Origin: an uncultured Oscillospiraceae bacterium | Lineage (GTDB): Bacteria > Bacillota > Clostridia > Oscillospirales > Acutalibacteraceae | Length of the DNA stretch: 8,279 nt | NCBI GenBank assembly: GCA_900549675.1 | Contig: URPG01000080.1 | Location: 1 to 8,279, forward strand | Direction: 5' to 3' | In this document: positions 6,096 to 8,279 of the stretch, piece by piece | Layout of the letters: each line of letters begins with the position of its first letter | Position numbering within the stretch: the first letter of the stretch is position 1 | Notes under the pieces: generated by a model | Seen by the model: only the letters and a program-made list of their open reading frames with translations | Told to the model about the DNA's origin: nothing | The model's database searches: none | Position numbers and translations under genes: made by a program

Positions 6096-7366
6096 TGTTA
6101 ATTTCCTTTCCTTGCTTGATTTTGCAATGCTCATATGTCTGAATCATCCGTTTTAAAAGTAAGGAGGTTCGTTCGTAACCGATTTGTCCATATAATTGAA
6201 AGATATGGGTAAGTGTAGGAATTTGGGACTTGCTTTCCCTAACCTCGCCCAAAGAAAAATTAGGCGCAAGCTGATCTAAAATAAGAGCATCCGCCTTGTT
6301 ATTGACCATATGACATAAAAATGGGTTTGCTCCTTTTTCACGGATAAGACATGTCCATTTACGGTCTTGAGGATAGAATTCTTCGATATGCAGAAGTAGG
6401 GGAATCATTTTAAATTGAAGAAGATAGGAGGTAAGCGGCAGAGGCTGTAAAATATTTTGAGGAGTGGAAATGTAAGAGATTCCTCCAAGGACGGATTTGG
6501 CCTTGTCTTCCCACTGTTTTGCTTCTTCACGGGCTGCACAAAAAGATTCTTCAAAACGAATGGAAAGTGTATTGGCCAAGTGTTCAAACAGCAGGTCAAT
6601 TTCTTCTACCGCATAAATATCGTGAAGACTATAATACGGAATGCCGAATTTCTTTTGCATTTCTTCAGCCAAAGGATTCATATAAGGAGAAAGGAGCAAA
6701 TTTAAACAGCCATCCGGGGCGGCAATAAAAAGACTTAGGAGCAATCATACGCAGTTTATAATTCTGTTTTTTGAGCTCCGTTAACAAGGCGGGAAAGGGG
6801 ATATGATCTTCATCGGGACTTCTGCCCAAAATGTTAATGGATTTTAAATCTGTCGGCAAAGGCTGCATCAGTGTGCTGAAAGCCAAGAGTGTTTTCCAAA
6901 ATCCGGAAGGGTGGCTGTTGCATTTAAAATGACCGGTTTGAACAAAGCATAAACGTGCGGTAACCTTGGGCTGTACCTCATGGATAATTCCCTCAATATC
7001 TTCCCCAATGACTTCAGGAACACAGGTTACAATCAGCATAATGGCTTTTGCGCCTTTTTGGTTCATGTCATGAATGGTTTCAATAATTCCTTTACGGCAG
7101 CCGAAAACCACCTCATTGGCATCTAATACATAGACCCAGTGCAGGCCGCTGTCTTTGTGCTTGGCCTTATAAATGACATTTCGGCTGTAGGTGCCGCATT
7201 CGGCTGTGCCGATGACAAGGGTTGACATCCCTTTGATATTTGAGCTTAAAGCCAGTGCGGTGTGCAGGGGACAGTGATTGCCTGGGTAAGCCGCAGGGGT
7301 TAAAAAATGGATACCGGTATTGCTTTTAACAACAGATAATTTTTTGAGATGCGAGAGTTCATTCAT
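6076..7366 (-). CDS. Nitrogenase-like component 1, NifD/NifE-like subunit, frameshifted
   Basis: Two open frames that together form one NifD-like protein. The first runs from the ATG at 7366 and stays in register with the family through residue 213; the second runs from about 6726 to the stop at 6076. Dropping one base from the five T at 6731-6727 joins them into a continuous 429-residue protein (reading MIAPKSF then IAAPDGC), close in size to its 412-residue partner. Three cluster cysteines typical of NifD are present: Cys32 (NHCPLH), Cys57 (AECGTYSR) and Cys115 (VTCVPEVIGEDI). Where NifD carries its FeMo-cofactor Cys (before EKYGIPW), this protein has Ala in NPLAEEMQKKFGIPY, and no C-terminal cofactor His motif is seen. 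The start at 7366 is supported by GAGGA 8 bases upstream and overlaps the NifH-like gene by 8 bases; an ATG at 7381 has no binding site. As sequenced, the first frame would run on to a stop at 6665 and lose the C-terminal half. Confidence 0.78.
6727..6731 (-). other. Frameshift point in the NifD-like gene (T5 run)
   Basis: On the minus strand the codons read TCT TTT TAT. The upstream frame is family-like to the Phe, and family-like sequence resumes in the +1 frame at ATT GCC GCC. Removing one T repairs the gene. Both frames are open and conserved over about 200 codons on each side with no other lesion. This suggests a recent single-base insertion or a homopolymer sequencing error; +1 slippage of the Phe tRNA on TTTT is possible in principle. 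Confidence 0.75.
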
Positions 7367-8117
7367 GACCGTTTTCCTCATTTAATAATATTTTGGCGAG
7401 GGTTTGATAATGATGAGCCATTTCAGAATCGGGAAAGGCCTCGACGACTGTTTTTCCCAAAGACTCTGCCTGCTGAACGTCCGGGCGGCGGGGCAGACGG
7501 GAAAGGACGGGGGTATCAATTTCTTTGGCAGCCATGTCGACCAGTTCGATTTCATTTTCAATGTTTTTACCGTTTAAAATTAAACCTCTTAACGAGGCAT
7601 ACCCGCGGCTGCCAAAGCTGTTGACGGCATGAGCAATATTTGACGCCGCATAGAGCGACATCATTTCACCGGAGGTGACGATACAGACTTCATCTGCATA
7701 GCCGCCGCGAACGGGCATGGCAAAACCGCCGCAGACAACATCTCCCAAAACGTCATATAGGACAACGTCCGGCTGATAAATCTCGTAAGCATCCAGTTCT
7801 TCTAATTTTTCAAAAGCGGTGATAATTCCCCGCCCGGCACAGCCCACCCCGGGGACGGGTCCGCCGGATTCTACACATAAAACGCCGCTGCTGCTTTGGA
7901 CCACTAAATCAGAAAGTGCCGCACCGCCGTTTTCTCTCAGCGTGTCAAGCACCGTGCGAATGTTTTTTCCTCCGGTGAGGTTGCGGGTAGAATCTGCCTT
8001 AGGATCACAGCCGATTTGCAGGACCGTAAGTCCCATGGCAGACATAGCGGCGGCTGTATTGGATACAGTTGTGGATTTTCCGATTCCGCCTTTCCCGTAT
8101 ATAGCGATTTTTTTCAT
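7359..8117 (-). CDS. NifH-like ATP-dependent Fe protein of a nitrogenase-like enzyme
   Basis: A 252-residue cytoplasmic protein of the NifH/BchL/CfbC family, which hydrolyses ATP to pass electrons from a [4Fe-4S] cluster to a component 1 partner. The P-loop is GKGGIGKST (8-16) and GCDPKADST (36-44) is the switch I region. The two cysteines that bridge the homodimer's cluster are Cys93 in GVGCAGRG and Cys129 in VVCGGFAMP. Arg96, equivalent to the residue ADP-ribosylated in NifH, is also present. At 252 residues it lacks the longer C-terminal tail of true NifH (about 290) and is nearer in size to CfbC-type proteins. I chose the ATG at 8117, which has AAGGAG 6 bases upstream and places the P-loop at residue 8; the frame is open further upstream to 8246, but that part reads through the end of the ABC transporter gene. 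It is followed, with an 8-base overlap, by the NifD-like gene, its expected electron acceptor. Confidence 0.9.
   Translation of the reverse strand: MKKIAIYGKGGIGKSTTVSNTAAAMSAMGLTVLQIGCDPKADSTRNLTGGKNIRTVLDTLRENGGAALSDLVVQSSSGVLCVESGGPVPGVGCAGRGIITAFEKLEELDAYEIYQPDVVLYDVLGDVVCGGFAMPVRGGYADEVCIVTSGEMMSLYAASNIAHAVNSFGSRGYASLRGLILNGKNIENEIELVDMAAKEIDTPVLSRLPRRPDVQQAESLGKTVVEAFPDSEMAHHYQTLAKILLNEENGHE
7375..7379 (-). promoter_or_regulatory. Ribosome binding site of the NifD-like gene
   Basis: GAGGA on the minus strand, 8 bases before the ATG at 7366 and inside the last codons of the NifH-like gene. It favours the start at 7366 over the ATG at 7381, which overlaps this very motif. The placement implies translational coupling to the NifH-like gene. 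Confidence 0.6.
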
Positions 8118-8123
8118 AGATAT

Positions 8124-8129
8124 CTCCTT
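8124..8129 (-). promoter_or_regulatory. Ribosome binding site of the NifH-like gene
   Basis: AAGGAG on the minus strand, 6 bases before the ATG at 8117, in the short gap after the ABC transporter stop. It fixes the start at 8117 against the longer in-frame reading from 8246. Confidence 0.8.
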
Positions 8130-8142
8130 GTTGCAGCTTTGG

Positions 8143-8279
8143 TTACTCTGCTCTTTTGATAAGATTGTACGAGGTGCAGGTCGGGCGGCCTGTGTTGGGC
8201 TCTTGAACAATAATGGCTTCGATATGAAAGGTTTTACGCAGAACATCGGCTGTCATAACATTGGCAGGAGTGCCATGAC
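8143..8279 (-). CDS. ABC transporter ATPase, FecE/FepC/BtuD-like, C-terminal end
   Basis: The last 44 codons of a gene that enters from the right edge. The translation begins HGTPANVMTADVLRKTF and ends with TGRPTCTSYNLIKRAE. The GTPxxVLTxxLLRxxFxxEAxxxxxPxTGRP pattern is the characteristic C-terminal tail of ATPases serving iron-siderophore, haem and vitamin B12 importers (FecE, FepC, BtuD, HmuV). The ATP-binding motifs themselves lie outside the window. It ends 25 bases before the NifH-like start on the same strand, so the two probably share a transcript. This suggests that the transporter brings in, or depends on, the substrate or metal of the nitrogenase-like enzyme. The family is likely; the exact ligand cannot be told from this fragment. 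Confidence 0.75.
   Translation of the reverse strand, partial: HGTPANVMTADVLRKTFHIEAIIVQEPNTGRPTCTSYNLIKRAE

Noticed and set aside
6076..6744. The second half of the NifD-like gene as an independent 222-residue protein
   Set aside because: It begins at a TTG with no ribosome binding site, in the middle of a fold, and becomes contiguous with the first half once one T is removed.
4857..8117. A true nitrogen-fixing nitrogenase (nifHDK)
   Set aside because: The NifH-like protein is short, the D-like subunit lacks the FeMo-cofactor Cys and His, the K-like subunit lacks two P-cluster Cys, and no nif accessory genes are present.
1..8279. CRISPR arrays, tRNA or rRNA genes, insertion sequences
   Set aside because: No regularly spaced repeats, cloverleaf-like segments, rRNA motifs or transposase sequences were found on reading the window.

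Overview
The window looks like chromosome (or a large contig) of an anaerobic low-GC Bacillota member, of Clostridia or Negativicutes type. The grounds are the AT-leaning composition, strong AGGAGG-type ribosome binding sites, a SpoVG-family gene, and a nitrogenase-like cluster of the kind found in anaerobes. The lineage is inference; there is no rRNA or other marker gene. Every gene I can support is on the minus strand, so transcription runs from high to low coordinates. No stretch over 300 bases lacks a gene.

Region 1 (8279 to about 4756) is a nitrogenase-like operon. It opens with the C-terminal 44 codons of a FecE/FepC/BtuD-type ABC transporter ATPase. A NifH-like Fe protein (252 aa) follows 25 bases later. 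Next come a NifD-like subunit, broken in this sequence by a +1 frameshift at a run of five T, and a NifK-like subunit (412 aa). Neighbouring genes overlap by 8 and 20 bases, and the unit ends at a 15-bp perfect-stem intrinsic terminator. The NifD-like subunit keeps the three N-terminal cluster cysteines. It has Ala where the FeMo-cofactor Cys of NifD would align. The NifK-like subunit keeps only one cysteine of three, the other two being Ser. This points to a simple Fe-S cluster reductase, in the style of the dark protochlorophyllide reductase or NifEN, rather than a nitrogen fixer. The ABC transporter suggests a substrate or cofactor that is a metal chelate, siderophore or corrinoid. No nif accessory genes are visible. 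This is the most interesting system in the window.

Region 2 (4700 to about 770) is a surface-glycan operon. It holds a ManC-type mannose-1-phosphate guanylyltransferase with a degenerate cupin tail, a multi-pass GT-C (GT39/ArnT-like) glycosyltransferase, and a protein with tandem MshEN (GspE N-terminal) domains, two membrane segments and the first part of a GT2 glycosyltransferase. Together they would supply GDP-mannose and transfer sugars at the membrane, perhaps under c-di-GMP control.

Region 3 (about 777 to 1) is accessory DNA. The GT2 gene is cut off after its first catalytic strand and joined out of frame to the 3' end of a ParB-like partition gene. That remnant is followed by an overlapping SpoVG-family gene and the start of a coiled-coil protein. 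The junction near 770-778 marks a deletion, an integration scar or an assembly join.
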